A DNA stretch of 64,000 bases from Caulobacter sp. BK020 (GTDB taxonomy: Bacteria; Pseudomonadota; Alphaproteobacteria; Caulobacterales; Caulobacteraceae), in contig NZ_SLZL01000002.1 of assembly GCF_004342605.1 (NCBI RefSeq), positions 186,001-250,000 of the forward strand, read 5' to 3'. Shown here in pieces: positions 20,689 to 28,993 of this stretch. Numbering within the stretch: the first letter of the stretch is position 1; each line of letters begins with the position of its first letter. The notes below the pieces were generated by a model. It did not search any database. It saw nothing but the letters and a program-made list of their open reading frames with translations, and was not told the origin of the DNA. A program made the translations under genes and the position numbers.

Positions 20689-21843
20689 ATGCGCCAGGCC
20701 AAGCTGCTTCGGATCCTTGACGAGACGGGCCTTCTGCCCGCGACGGATCTTGTGGCGTTCAGACGGGCGGCGGAGGAGGGCGGGCCCCCGGCGCGGGCCG
20801 AGCTGCCGGAGATCGGCCAGCGCTCAACCGACGCGTTCCGGATCGGCGGGCCGGCGGCGGATGCCTGGCCGTTCGAGCATCGGCCTCCGTCCAGCCGATC
20901 CGTTTCCTTGTGCCTGACCCGCGACAGACTTCATCTGCCGGGCTTTGGCGCCATTCTGTCTTCGGACGGAATGGTGCTGAGAGCATCTGCGCGCGAGGCG
21001 ATGGAACGGTGGCCGGATCTTTCGGGCCTGCCGGGCGCCAAGGTCGCCAATGGCGTCACCCACCTGGCGATCCCGGCCCATGTTCCGACCTTCGAGCGGG
21101 CCGCCGTGTTCCTCGCCTGGGGCGGGACCTTCAACTACGGGCACTTCGTGCTCGACTGCTTGCCCTCCCTGGTGGCGCTCGACGAACAGGGACTGTTGGA
21201 ACGGTATCCGCCCATCGCGCCGCCGCTGAAGGCGTGGCAGCGCGACCTGATCGCCATGACGATCGGCAGGCCGGTCCGCGAAGTGAAGGCCGATCTCGTC
21301 AGCCTGGGCGCGGCTGTTCACGCCACGAGCATGGATCACTACCTGCACGGCCCCGGCGATCTGCTGGCGCGAACCCGAGCCCGGATCCTGGCGGCGGCGC
21401 CGGGGCCTCGGACGAGCGGACGGCGGCTCTATTTCTCGCGCCGGAGCCATTCGATGCGCGTGATGGTGAACGAGGCGGCTCTGGAAGCGGCGTTGCGCAC
21501 GCGGGGGTTCGAGATCGTCAGACCTGAACGCCTGCGCGCGGCGGACCAGATCCGGATGATGCGAGAGGCGCAGGTCGTGGTGGGCCCGACGGGCGCGGCC
21601 ATGACCAACGCCCTGTTCGCGCCAACCGGCGCCAGGATCGTGGAGATTCAGCCCCGGAACTTCACGAGCCAATGGGTGTGGGCCGCCAGTCGATGCGCGG
21701 GAGCGGAATGGCGCGGCTATGTCTGCGCGTCGCCGGTCGATCCGCGCGCGGTGGCCTGGCGCCACCGTGTCCGCCGCGGCTTTCGCTTTGGCTACGATCT
21801 TCCGCTGGACGACTTCCTGGCTTTCGTCGACGCGGCGCTCTGA
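20689..21843 (+). CDS. Glycosyltransferase family 61 protein
   Basis: A 384-residue protein of the DUF563/GT61 family, which transfers sugars to glycans. Diagnostic parts are in the C-terminal half: RRLYFSRRSHSMRVMVNEAAL (sugar-nucleotide binding region), VVVGPTGAAMTNALFAPTGARIVEI and the central WGGTFNYGHFVLDCLPSL. There is no signal or membrane segment, so it acts in the cytoplasm, probably in exopolysaccharide or LPS decoration. It is a single gene without polysaccharide neighbours. Start ATG 20689 follows GGAAAGCGGCC. Confidence 0.85.
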   Translation: MRQAKLLRILDETGLLPATDLVAFRRAAEEGGPPARAELPEIGQRSTDAFRIGGPAADAWPFEHRPPSSRSVSLCLTRDRLHLPGFGAILSSDGMVLRASAREAMERWPDLSGLPGAKVANGVTHLAIPAHVPTFERAAVFLAWGGTFNYGHFVLDCLPSLVALDEQGLLERYPPIAPPLKAWQRDLIAMTIGRPVREVKADLVSLGAAVHATSMDHYLHGPGDLLARTRARILAAAPGPRTSGRRLYFSRRSHSMRVMVNEAALEAALRTRGFEIVRPERLRAADQIRMMREAQVVVGPTGAAMTNALFAPTGARIVEIQPRNFTSQWVWAASRCAGAEWRGYVCASPVDPRAVAWRHRVRRGFRFGYDLPLDDFLAFVDAAL

Positions 21844-21845
21844 AC

Positions 21846-21877
21846 GAAAAAGGGACACGCGAGCTCCGCGTGTCCCT
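21846..21877 (-). terminator. Rho-independent terminator of the RNA helicase gene
   Basis: An 11-bp stem AGGGACACGCG/CGCGTGTCCCT (21851-21861 with 21867-21877) around AGCTC. Read on the minus strand it is followed by TTTT, seven bases after the helicase stop codon. Confidence 0.82.
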
Positions 21878-21883
21878 GGATGT

Positions 21884-23737
21884 TTAGTCCTCGCTGTCGC
21901 TGACCGGCGCCAGGCGTGGCGGGGCGCGCATCAGGAAGGCGGGGGTGTCGTTGCCGAAACCGACCACGCGACGATCATCGTCGTCCTCGCGGCCGCGAAC
22001 CGGCTGGACGCCGCGCACCGGCAACGGAGCGTTGGCGCGCGTGGAACGCTCGGCTTCGACGCGTTCCGGGTTGCGCTCGGGGCGAGGCGCGCGTTCGGCT
22101 TCGGCGCGGGGGTGTTCGGTCCGTTCTGGACGGCGGTCGCGATCACGACCGCGTTCGCGGCGAGCCGGACGATCGCCCTCGGCGCGTTCCGAACGCGAGA
22201 TCCGTTCAGCGGCCGGAGCGGCTTCGACGGCCGGCTGTTCGACGACGGCGTCCTGTTCGATGCGGGGCTGGCGGCCACGGTCGCGCGAGGAGCCGCCACG
22301 ATCGCGGCGGGGCTTTTCGTCGGCGGGCGCCTCGGTTTCCGGCGCCTCGGCGGCGACGACCGGATCCGCTTCGCCGCGCGGCTTGCGGCCGCGGGCCGGA
22401 CGCTTGGCCAGCGGTTCGCCGGGCGCCGACGGGATCGGCTCGCCGGCGATCGCGGCGTCGAGGTTGGCGGCGGCCACGTCCGAGGGTTCTGTCGGGGCGC
22501 GGTTGCGATCGCGATCCCGGCCTCGCTCTCCGCCCCGCGAGCGGTCGCGGTCTCGGCCGCCGCGCTTGCCGTCGCCTTCGCGGCGGACGGTCACGGCGTT
22601 GGAATAGTCGAGGTCGAGCTTTTCTTCCTGCGGGGTCGAGCCGATCAGCTTGACCACCTTGTCGAAGCCCTTGTCGTCGGCGGGGGTCACCAGCATGTAG
22701 GTGATGCCCGAACGTCCGGCTCGGCCGGTGCGGCCGATGCGGTGGACATAGTCGTCGGCATGGTGTGGGACGTCGTAGTTGAAGACGTGGCTGACGGCCG
22801 GGATGTCCAGGCCGCGCGCGGCCACGTCCGAAGCCACCAGGATCTTCAAGGAGCCGTCGCGGAAGGCCGCCAGGGTCTTCATGCGCTGGCTCTGGTCCAG
22901 ATCGCCGTGGATGGCGGCGGCGTCGAAGCCGTGGCTCTTCAGCGACTTGGCGACGATGTCGACTTCGGTCTTGCGGTTGCAGAACACGATGCCGGTCTCG
23001 ATCTGCGCCTTCTCGATCAGGGCCCGCAGCGCCAGGCGCTTGGCCTTGGGATCGGACGACGGCACCTTGACCAGCAGCTGGGTGATGTTGGCGTTGGTCG
23101 TGGCCGGCCTGGCGACCTCGATCCGCACCGGATCCTTCAGGAACTGCTTGGTCAGGCGGGTGATTTCCGGCGGCATGGTCGCCGAGAAGAACAGGGTCTG
23201 CTTCCGGGGCGGGGTCAGCTTGAAGATGCGCTCGATGTCGGGGATGAAGCCCATGTCGAGCATACGGTCGGCTTCGTCGACCACCATGATCTGCACGCCG
23301 GTCATGAGCAGCTTGCCGCGCTCGAAATGGTCGAGCAGGCGGCCAGGCGTGGCGATCAGTACGTCGACGCCGCGGTCGAGCTTCTTCTCCTGGTCGCCGA
23401 ACGACACCCCGCCGATCAGCAGAGCCCAGGACAGCTTGGTGCCCTTGGCGTACTTCTCGAAGCTGGCGGCGACCTGGTCGGCCAGTTCACGGGTCGGAGC
23501 GATGACCAGAGCGCGCGGCATACGGGCCTTGGCGCGGCCCGAAGCCAGCTTGTCGACCATCGGAAGGGTGAAGGCGGCGGTCTTGCCTGTACCCGTCTGA
23601 GCAATGCCCAGGACATCCTGTCCGGCGAGGGCGACCGGGATCGCCTGGGCCTGGATCGGAGTGGCGGTCGTATAGCCGGTGTCGGCGACCGCCTGGAGGG
23701 TCGTGGGCGAAAGCCCGAGTTCGGAAAATTCTGTCAT
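21884..23737 (-). CDS. rhlE: DEAD-box RNA helicase, RhlE type
   Basis: A 617-residue ATP-dependent RNA helicase. Motifs in order: Q motif (TPIQAQAIP), Walker A AQTGTGKT (46-53), PTRELADQ, ATPGRLLDH, DEAD box VVDEADRMLDMGF, SAT, and HRIGRTGRAGR of motif VI. After about residue 400 comes a long Arg/Asp/Glu/Pro-rich low-complexity tail (repeats like RDRDRSRGG), a typical RNA-binding tail of RhlE/RhlB-like helicases. ATG 23737 (MTEFSELGLS) is chosen because the Q-motif region starts there; the in-frame upstream extension has no conserved sequence. Likely roles are RNA degradosome or ribosome assembly, especially in cold. Confidence 0.92.
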   Translation of the reverse strand: MTEFSELGLSPTTLQAVADTGYTTATPIQAQAIPVALAGQDVLGIAQTGTGKTAAFTLPMVDKLASGRAKARMPRALVIAPTRELADQVAASFEKYAKGTKLSWALLIGGVSFGDQEKKLDRGVDVLIATPGRLLDHFERGKLLMTGVQIMVVDEADRMLDMGFIPDIERIFKLTPPRKQTLFFSATMPPEITRLTKQFLKDPVRIEVARPATTNANITQLLVKVPSSDPKAKRLALRALIEKAQIETGIVFCNRKTEVDIVAKSLKSHGFDAAAIHGDLDQSQRMKTLAAFRDGSLKILVASDVAARGLDIPAVSHVFNYDVPHHADDYVHRIGRTGRAGRSGITYMLVTPADDKGFDKVVKLIGSTPQEEKLDLDYSNAVTVRREGDGKRGGRDRDRSRGGERGRDRDRNRAPTEPSDVAAANLDAAIAGEPIPSAPGEPLAKRPARGRKPRGEADPVVAAEAPETEAPADEKPRRDRGGSSRDRGRQPRIEQDAVVEQPAVEAAPAAERISRSERAEGDRPARRERGRDRDRRPERTEHPRAEAERAPRPERNPERVEAERSTRANAPLPVRGVQPVRGREDDDDRRVVGFGNDTPAFLMRAPPRLAPVSDSED

Positions 23738-23843
23738 TTCACGCTGGTCTGTCTCGGAGCCGCCCGTGCTTGGGCGAGCGGGCGGCGCGGATTCGCCAGA
23801 CCTGCTCCGAAGCTGGGGATAAATAGGCCGAAGCCAGCCAAAG

Positions 23844-25064
23844 TCAATGTCCGCCGACTTCGGCGGCCAGGGTCGAACTGAGGTCTCCGCTGGATGCAAC
23901 CGCTACGCCCGCAAGGCCCAGCCAGGTGGCCATCAGCCGCAGTTCGGCCGCCAGGACGACGGGCGTGGCGGCGTTGGCGGCCGGCTCGCGGTGCGCCGAG
24001 AGCACCCGCAGCAGGCCCGCCTTGCGGTCCGCCTTCAGGTCGACCCGGGCGGTGATCGCCTCGCCCTGCAGGAAGGGCAGTACGTAGTAGCCATGGGTGC
24101 GCTTGTGCGCGGGGGTGTAGATTTCCAGACGGATGCGGACGTCGAACAATCGCTCGGCCCGCTCGCGGAACCAGATCAGGTTGTCGAACGGCGAAAGCAG
24201 GACGTTGGCGGTGATCCTGCGTGGCCGTCGGACGTCGGGCGCCAGATAGGCCGGCTGGTCCCAGCCCTCGACGGCCACCGGCGCCAGTTCGCCGGCCTCG
24301 ACCAGTTCGGCGACGCCAAGGCGAGCGTCGGCCACGCCCATGCGGAAATAGTCGCGCAGGTCGCGCTCGGTGGCCACGCCCAGGGCCCGGGCCGCGCGCC
24401 GCAGCAGGATGCGATGGGCTTCTGCGCGCGACGGGGTCGGGGCGGACCACACCGCCTCAGGCAAAACCTCTTCCGGCAATCCATAGACACGCTCAAAGGT
24501 TCCGCGGCGGGTGGCGGTGGTCAGTTCTCCGGCCCAGAACAGGCACTCGGTGGCCCGCTTGGCCTCGCTCCAGCCCCACCAGCCGCCCTGGCCACGCTCG
24601 CCCAGGTCCAGTTCGCCGGCCGACAGCGGGCCGCGTTCGTGGATGGCCGCCAGGGCCTTGTCGATGAACGGCCGGTGCTCGGCCAGGAACCGGGCGACGC
24701 CCTTCCAGACCCCGACGCCTCGGCGGGCGTCCTCCATGCGCCAGCGCAGCAGGGGCTGCAGGTCCAGCGGCATCAGCGAGGCCTCGTGGCCCCAATATTC
24801 GAACAGCGTCGGCTTCCGGCCCCAGGCCAGATCCTCCAGAAGGCCGCGCGGATAGGCCCCCAGCCGCGAGAACAGCGGCAGGTAGTGCGAGCGGGAGACG
24901 ACGTTGACGCTGTCGATCTGCAGGACGGCCAGCCGCTCGATCAAGGCGATCAGATGGCGTCGGCTCGGCTTGGCGGGACGAGGGTCCGCGAACCCCTGGG
25001 CGGCCAGGGCGATGCGGCGGGCTTGCTTGTGCGACAGGGTTTCGACCATGGGCCGAATGAGCAT
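23844..25064 (-). CDS. YcaQ-family (AlkX) DNA glycosylase, winged-helix protein
   Basis: A winged helix-turn-helix protein of the family containing E. coli YcaQ, an interstrand-crosslink and N-alkyl-purine DNA glycosylase. Recognisable are the N-terminal HKQARRIALAAQGF, the QIDSVNVVSRSHYLPLFSRLG segment, LFEYWGHEASLMP, and the C-terminal LLSPFDNLIWFRERAERLFDVRIRLEIY. The QxD-type catalytic motif of the family is represented by QIDSVNVV. Start is uncertain among ATG 25064, ATG 25049 and an upstream codon; none has a strong ribosome binding site. Confidence 0.85.
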   Translation of the reverse strand: MLIRPMVETLSHKQARRIALAAQGFADPRPAKPSRRHLIALIERLAVLQIDSVNVVSRSHYLPLFSRLGAYPRGLLEDLAWGRKPTLFEYWGHEASLMPLDLQPLLRWRMEDARRGVGVWKGVARFLAEHRPFIDKALAAIHERGPLSAGELDLGERGQGGWWGWSEAKRATECLFWAGELTTATRRGTFERVYGLPEEVLPEAVWSAPTPSRAEAHRILLRRAARALGVATERDLRDYFRMGVADARLGVAELVEAGELAPVAVEGWDQPAYLAPDVRRPRRITANVLLSPFDNLIWFRERAERLFDVRIRLEIYTPAHKRTHGYYVLPFLQGEAITARVDLKADRKAGLLRVLSAHREPAANAATPVVLAAELRLMATWLGLAGVAVASSGDLSSTLAAEVGGH

Positions 25065-25188
25065 GGCGGGGACTGCGGTGACAAGCCGCCGCACGGCGCC
25101 CTGCTGACGGGGGACGTCACCATGAACGGGCAGGGGCGGCGGGCTTCCAGGTCCGAGGGCCGGACATCGGCGCTACCGACACAAGCCA

Positions 25189-25209
25189 GGCGGGAGCGCC
25201 GCTCCCGCC
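25189..25209 (-). terminator. Stem-loop after the esterase gene
   Basis: GGCGGGAGC (25189-25197) pairs perfectly with GCTCCCGCC (25201-25209) around GCC, 12 bases beyond the esterase stop on the minus strand. It lacks a clear T-tract, so it is a tentative operon end. Confidence 0.45.
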
Positions 25210-25221
25210 GGCTTTTCGGCC

Positions 25222-26184
25222 TCAGGTCTTCGGTTTCAGCATGCCGTGCATGCCGATCCACCGCACATAGGCGTCGAACCAGCCGGTGCTGGTGGTGGTC
25301 TTGGGGTACATGCCGAAGCCATGGCCGCCCTGTTCGTAGAGATGGAACTCGACGGGTCGCTTGGCCGACTTCCAGCTTTCGATCAGCCCGAAGCCGCCGT
25401 TGGCGAAGAACGGATCGTCGGCGGCGAGCGTGACGAACATTGGCGGGGCGTCGGCTGGTACGGCGACAGGCGCGAGCGGCCCATAGATCAGCCCGATGAA
25501 GGCCGGCTTGGCGTCGTCTCCGGCCAAGGTCGTCGTCAGGGTCAGCATGGCGCCGGCCGAAAAGCCGATCATGCCGACGCGGTCCGGATCGACCCGCCAT
25601 TCGGCCGCGCGTTTCCGGACCAGCGCGAAGGCCGCGCGCGCGTCGGCGATCTGCGGGGCCAGACCCGCGGCGGCCGCCTCGGGGCTGGGCCGGGGCGGCG
25701 TTCGGACGGCGCCCGAGAACAGGTCGTGCATCGAGCGCTCGAAGCCCGGCATGTCCGGGGGCGTCGGGTTCAACCGGTATTTGAGCACGAAGGCGGCGAC
25801 GCCCTGGTCGGCCAGCGCCTGCGCCACCGCCCAGCCCTCATTCTCCATCGACAGGGTGCGAAACCCGCCGCCGGGAGCGACGATCACGGCCGCGCCCGTC
25901 GCCTTGGCCGGGTCCGGAAGGAAGGGCGTCAGCGTCGCAACGGTGACGTTGCGGGCGAAGACGCTCTTGTACTGGCTGTGCCAGGACTCTGGAGAGGTCG
26001 CCCCGGGCAAGGGCCCCGTGCCCAGTTCGATGGCGTTCGGCTGGGCGGGAACCGGTATGGGGGTCATCTTGTCGTCCTGCGCCTGGGCTCTGGTGGCCAG
26101 GGCGAGCGCAAGCCCAACCGCCGCCAGACCTGCGCAAAAGGACCTGATCTGGCGATCGAATTTTCCAAGGCCGCTGGGCTTCAT
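25222..26184 (-). CDS. Secreted alpha/beta-hydrolase, probable carbohydrate acetyl esterase
   Basis: A 320-residue exported serine hydrolase of the type annotated as acetyl-xylan or related carbohydrate esterase. It has a signal peptide (to about ATRAQA), an oxyanion segment VIVAPGGGF (101-108), the nucleophile Ser209 in GFSAG, Asp256/257 in LAADDPFF and His288 in QGGHGFGM. ATG 26184 is chosen because GGAGGAGGA precedes it; a longer upstream reading lacks this and masks the signal peptide. It is the last gene of the TonB receptor-halogenase-GH3 operon, 59 bases after the GH3 gene, consistent with deacetylating oligosaccharides in the periplasm. Confidence 0.85.
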   Translation of the reverse strand: MKPSGLGKFDRQIRSFCAGLAAVGLALALATRAQAQDDKMTPIPVPAQPNAIELGTGPLPGATSPESWHSQYKSVFARNVTVATLTPFLPDPAKATGAAVIVAPGGGFRTLSMENEGWAVAQALADQGVAAFVLKYRLNPTPPDMPGFERSMHDLFSGAVRTPPRPSPEAAAAGLAPQIADARAAFALVRKRAAEWRVDPDRVGMIGFSAGAMLTLTTTLAGDDAKPAFIGLIYGPLAPVAVPADAPPMFVTLAADDPFFANGGFGLIESWKSAKRPVEFHLYEQGGHGFGMYPKTTTSTGWFDAYVRWIGMHGMLKPKT

Positions 26185-26243
26185 GTGTTCCTCCTCCTTT
26201 GGTTTTTGATCGGTCATCGGCCGGTTACGGCGTCAGGGGCGGG

Positions 26244-28934
26244 CTACCTCGCCACCGCCACAGCCGTATCGACCGCGAAGTCCGCCGAGCGGCTGGCGAC
26301 GCCCGTGTCGGGCTGACCCGAGCCGACGCTGACGCGATAGCGCCCCGTGCTCACCCGGCGTTCGCCGTCCGGATCGACGGCGCTCAGGTCCCGAGGCGAG
26401 AGCGTGAAAGTGAGGTCACAGGCTTCGCCCGGCTTCAGCGCGATCCGCTGGAACCCTCGCAGGGCCAGGCGAGGTGCGCCGGGGGTTTGGGGGAAGGTCA
26501 GATAGAGCTGGGCGACCTCTTCCCCGGCCCGGGCGCCGGTGTTCCGGATCGTCGTCGTCACGCGCAGGCCCTGACCGGCCCCCCTGGCGTTCGGCTCCAC
26601 CTTGAGGGGCGCATAGTCGAAGCGAGTGTAGCTGAGGCCATAGCCGAACGGATAGACCGGCACGCCCTCGAAATAGCGATAGGTCCGGCCGGCCATGGCG
26701 TAGTCGTCGAACGCGGGCAGATCGTCGGTGGAGCGATAGAAGGTCAGCGGCAGGCGCCCCGCCGGATTGACCTTGCCGGTCAGGACGTTGGCGATGGCCA
26801 AGCCGCCGGACTGGCCGGGATACCAGGCCTCCAGCACCGCCGAAGCGTTGTCCTTGGCCCAGGAGAAGTTCAACGGGCTGCCGTTCATCGCCACCACGAT
26901 CAGCGGCTTGCCCAGGGCCTTGGCCGTCTCAAGCATGGCCTGCTGGTCGGCGGGAAGGTCCAGCGTGGTCTTGTCGCCGCCCTTGAAGCCGGGGATTTCC
27001 ACTGGCGATTCCTCGGCCTCCAGGTCGGAGGTCAGGCCCACGACCGCCACCAGCACGTCGGCCTTGGCCGCCGCGGCCTTGAGTTCGGCCGCCGGATCGG
27101 TGGCGATGCGCTTCCAGACCAGGCTGACGCCGGACAGGGCGTGCGTCTCCGACGTCACCTCGATCGGGTAGCGGCGGCCTTTTTCCAGGCGCAGGGTCTT
27201 CAGGGTCGGCAGGCTGGCCCAGCCGGCCTTGCGCAGGTCGGCGAACGGCTTGCCGTCGACCTTCAGCTCGCCGTTGAAGCCCGCCAGGCCCAGGCGGTAG
27301 GTCCCGCTCTCGGGCGGGACCAGGAAGCCCGTCCAGACCACCCGGTGATGGTCGGAGACGTTTCCCAGGTCCAGGCTGCGGGCCGCGACGTCGGGTTCCA
27401 CCCGGGTGACCACGGGCTTGTCGGCGTAGGTCATTTTGGCGACAGCCTCGCCGAACGTGCCCGGAGCGAACCGGGCGGGCGCGGGCTGGGCAGTGTTGAA
27501 ATAGCGCGCCAGAAGGCCAGGCTTTCCGTCCGGGGTGCGCAGGGCGGCTGTCGGAACGCGATCGCCGTCGGTGAACGACGCCCCGAACGGCGCGTAGGCG
27601 ACCTGAGCCGAGGGCAGGGCGCGCCGCAGGCCGTCGACCACCGAGATCGGCGGCGCCGACAGGGCCGAGGAGTAGTTGCCGCGCAGCACGCGGGTGGCGT
27701 CACCCAGCGGACCGATCACCGCGACGCGCAGGTCCGGCTTGAGCGGCAGCACGCCGTCATTCTTCAGCAGGACCAGGCTTTTTTCGCTCGCGGCCAGGGC
27801 CAAGGCTTCGTGTTCGGGCGTCGTCACGGTGCTCGGAGCCGGGCTTCCGCCCTGGGCGGGAAGGTCGCCGACCCGGAACCTGGCCGAGAACAGGCGCACC
27901 AGGGCTGTGTCGATCTCCGTCGTCGTGATCAGGCCGCGATCCAGCGCCTCGCGGTAGCGTCCCGCCAGCCCGTCCGTATCGGTCAGGGTCGCGCCATTGC
28001 ACTCGTTGTCGACGCCGGCCCGCAAGGCCGCGGCCACGGCGCTGGCGGCGTCGGGCGCGTACTTGTGGTGGTCGGCGATGTCCTTGACCGCGTCGCAGTC
28101 GGACACGACGTAGCCGTCGAACTTCCAGGCGCCGCGCAGATGATCCTTGAGCAGGAGATCGCTCGCGCAGGCCGGCTGGCCGTCGATGCGATTATAGGCG
28201 CACATGATCGAGCCGGCCCGGCCTTCGACGACCGCCGCGCGGAACGCCGGCAGATATGTGTCTTCCAGGTCGTGGCGCGAGACGAAGACATTGGCGCCGT
28301 GGCGGGTGGACTCCGGCCCGCTGTGCACCGCGAAATGCTTCGGCGTGGCGATGATGCGCGGATGGTCCGGGTCGTCGCCCTGGACGCCTTCCACGAAGGC
28401 CACGCCCATCCGCGCGGTGAGGAACGGGTCCTCGCCGTAGGTTTCCTGGCCCCGGCCCCACCGCGGATCGCGGAAGATGTTGATGTTGGGCGACCAGGTG
28501 TCCAGCCCCGTGCCGATGCGGCCCATGCGTCCGGTCGCGCGGGCCAGGGCGTGCAGGTCCCGCACCTCCGTTCCGATCGCGCCGGCGACATCATGGACGA
28601 GTTCGGGATCGAAGGTCGCGGCCAGGCCGATAGGTTCGGGAAAGTTGGTGGTGGGCAACGTTCCCAGAGCGCCGTGCAGAGACTCCGTCCACCAATTATA
28701 GGCCGGGACGCCCAGGCGCGGGATCGCTGGCGCGGTGTTGAGCAGTTGCTCAAGCTTCTCGTCGAGGGTCATCTTGTCGACCAGGTCCGCGGCCAGCTGA
28801 TCGGCCTTGGCGCGCTCGGTCGAGGCCGGCGCGTTCGGGGGGGCGGGCGCAGCGTGGACGGATGGCGCGCCGGCCGACAACGCTGCGCAGAGCGCCGTCG
28901 CCAGGCCGCATCGTCGCCAACTGGACCTGGACAT
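26244..28934 (-). CDS. Secreted glycoside hydrolase family 3 enzyme with PA14 insert (beta-xylosidase/beta-glucosidase-like)
   Basis: The 896-residue protein removes terminal beta-linked sugars from oligosaccharides. It has a signal peptide (to about SVHA), the GH3 barrel with YNWWTESLHGAL, ATPKHFAVHSG and the nucleophile Asp279 in YVVSDCDAV, the second alpha/beta domain (SLVLLKNDGVLPL), a PA14 domain inserted at about 470-605 (GLLARYFN onwards), and a C-terminal fibronectin-III-like domain after FGYGLSYT. The NWWTE-type site is common in beta-xylosidase or arabinosidase subgroups. Context (TonB receptor, esterase) points to xylan-like or other acetylated plant oligosaccharides; specificity is inferred. 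Confidence 0.93.
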   Translation of the reverse strand: MSRSSWRRCGLATALCAALSAGAPSVHAAPAPPNAPASTERAKADQLAADLVDKMTLDEKLEQLLNTAPAIPRLGVPAYNWWTESLHGALGTLPTTNFPEPIGLAATFDPELVHDVAGAIGTEVRDLHALARATGRMGRIGTGLDTWSPNINIFRDPRWGRGQETYGEDPFLTARMGVAFVEGVQGDDPDHPRIIATPKHFAVHSGPESTRHGANVFVSRHDLEDTYLPAFRAAVVEGRAGSIMCAYNRIDGQPACASDLLLKDHLRGAWKFDGYVVSDCDAVKDIADHHKYAPDAASAVAAALRAGVDNECNGATLTDTDGLAGRYREALDRGLITTTEIDTALVRLFSARFRVGDLPAQGGSPAPSTVTTPEHEALALAASEKSLVLLKNDGVLPLKPDLRVAVIGPLGDATRVLRGNYSSALSAPPISVVDGLRRALPSAQVAYAPFGASFTDGDRVPTAALRTPDGKPGLLARYFNTAQPAPARFAPGTFGEAVAKMTYADKPVVTRVEPDVAARSLDLGNVSDHHRVVWTGFLVPPESGTYRLGLAGFNGELKVDGKPFADLRKAGWASLPTLKTLRLEKGRRYPIEVTSETHALSGVSLVWKRIATDPAAELKAAAAKADVLVAVVGLTSDLEAEESPVEIPGFKGGDKTTLDLPADQQAMLETAKALGKPLIVVAMNGSPLNFSWAKDNASAVLEAWYPGQSGGLAIANVLTGKVNPAGRLPLTFYRSTDDLPAFDDYAMAGRTYRYFEGVPVYPFGYGLSYTRFDYAPLKVEPNARGAGQGLRVTTTIRNTGARAGEEVAQLYLTFPQTPGAPRLALRGFQRIALKPGEACDLTFTLSPRDLSAVDPDGERRVSTGRYRVSVGSGQPDTGVASRSADFAVDTAVAVAR

Positions 28935-28993
28935 CTAGGCTACCTCGCGGATGGACTTGATTTTGTGTGGAGCCGCAACGGAGGCGGCGGTTT

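Noticed and set aside
23738..23899. 54-residue N-terminal extension of the RNA helicase
   Set aside because: No conservation with DEAD-box proteins; the Q-motif region begins right after ATG 23737.
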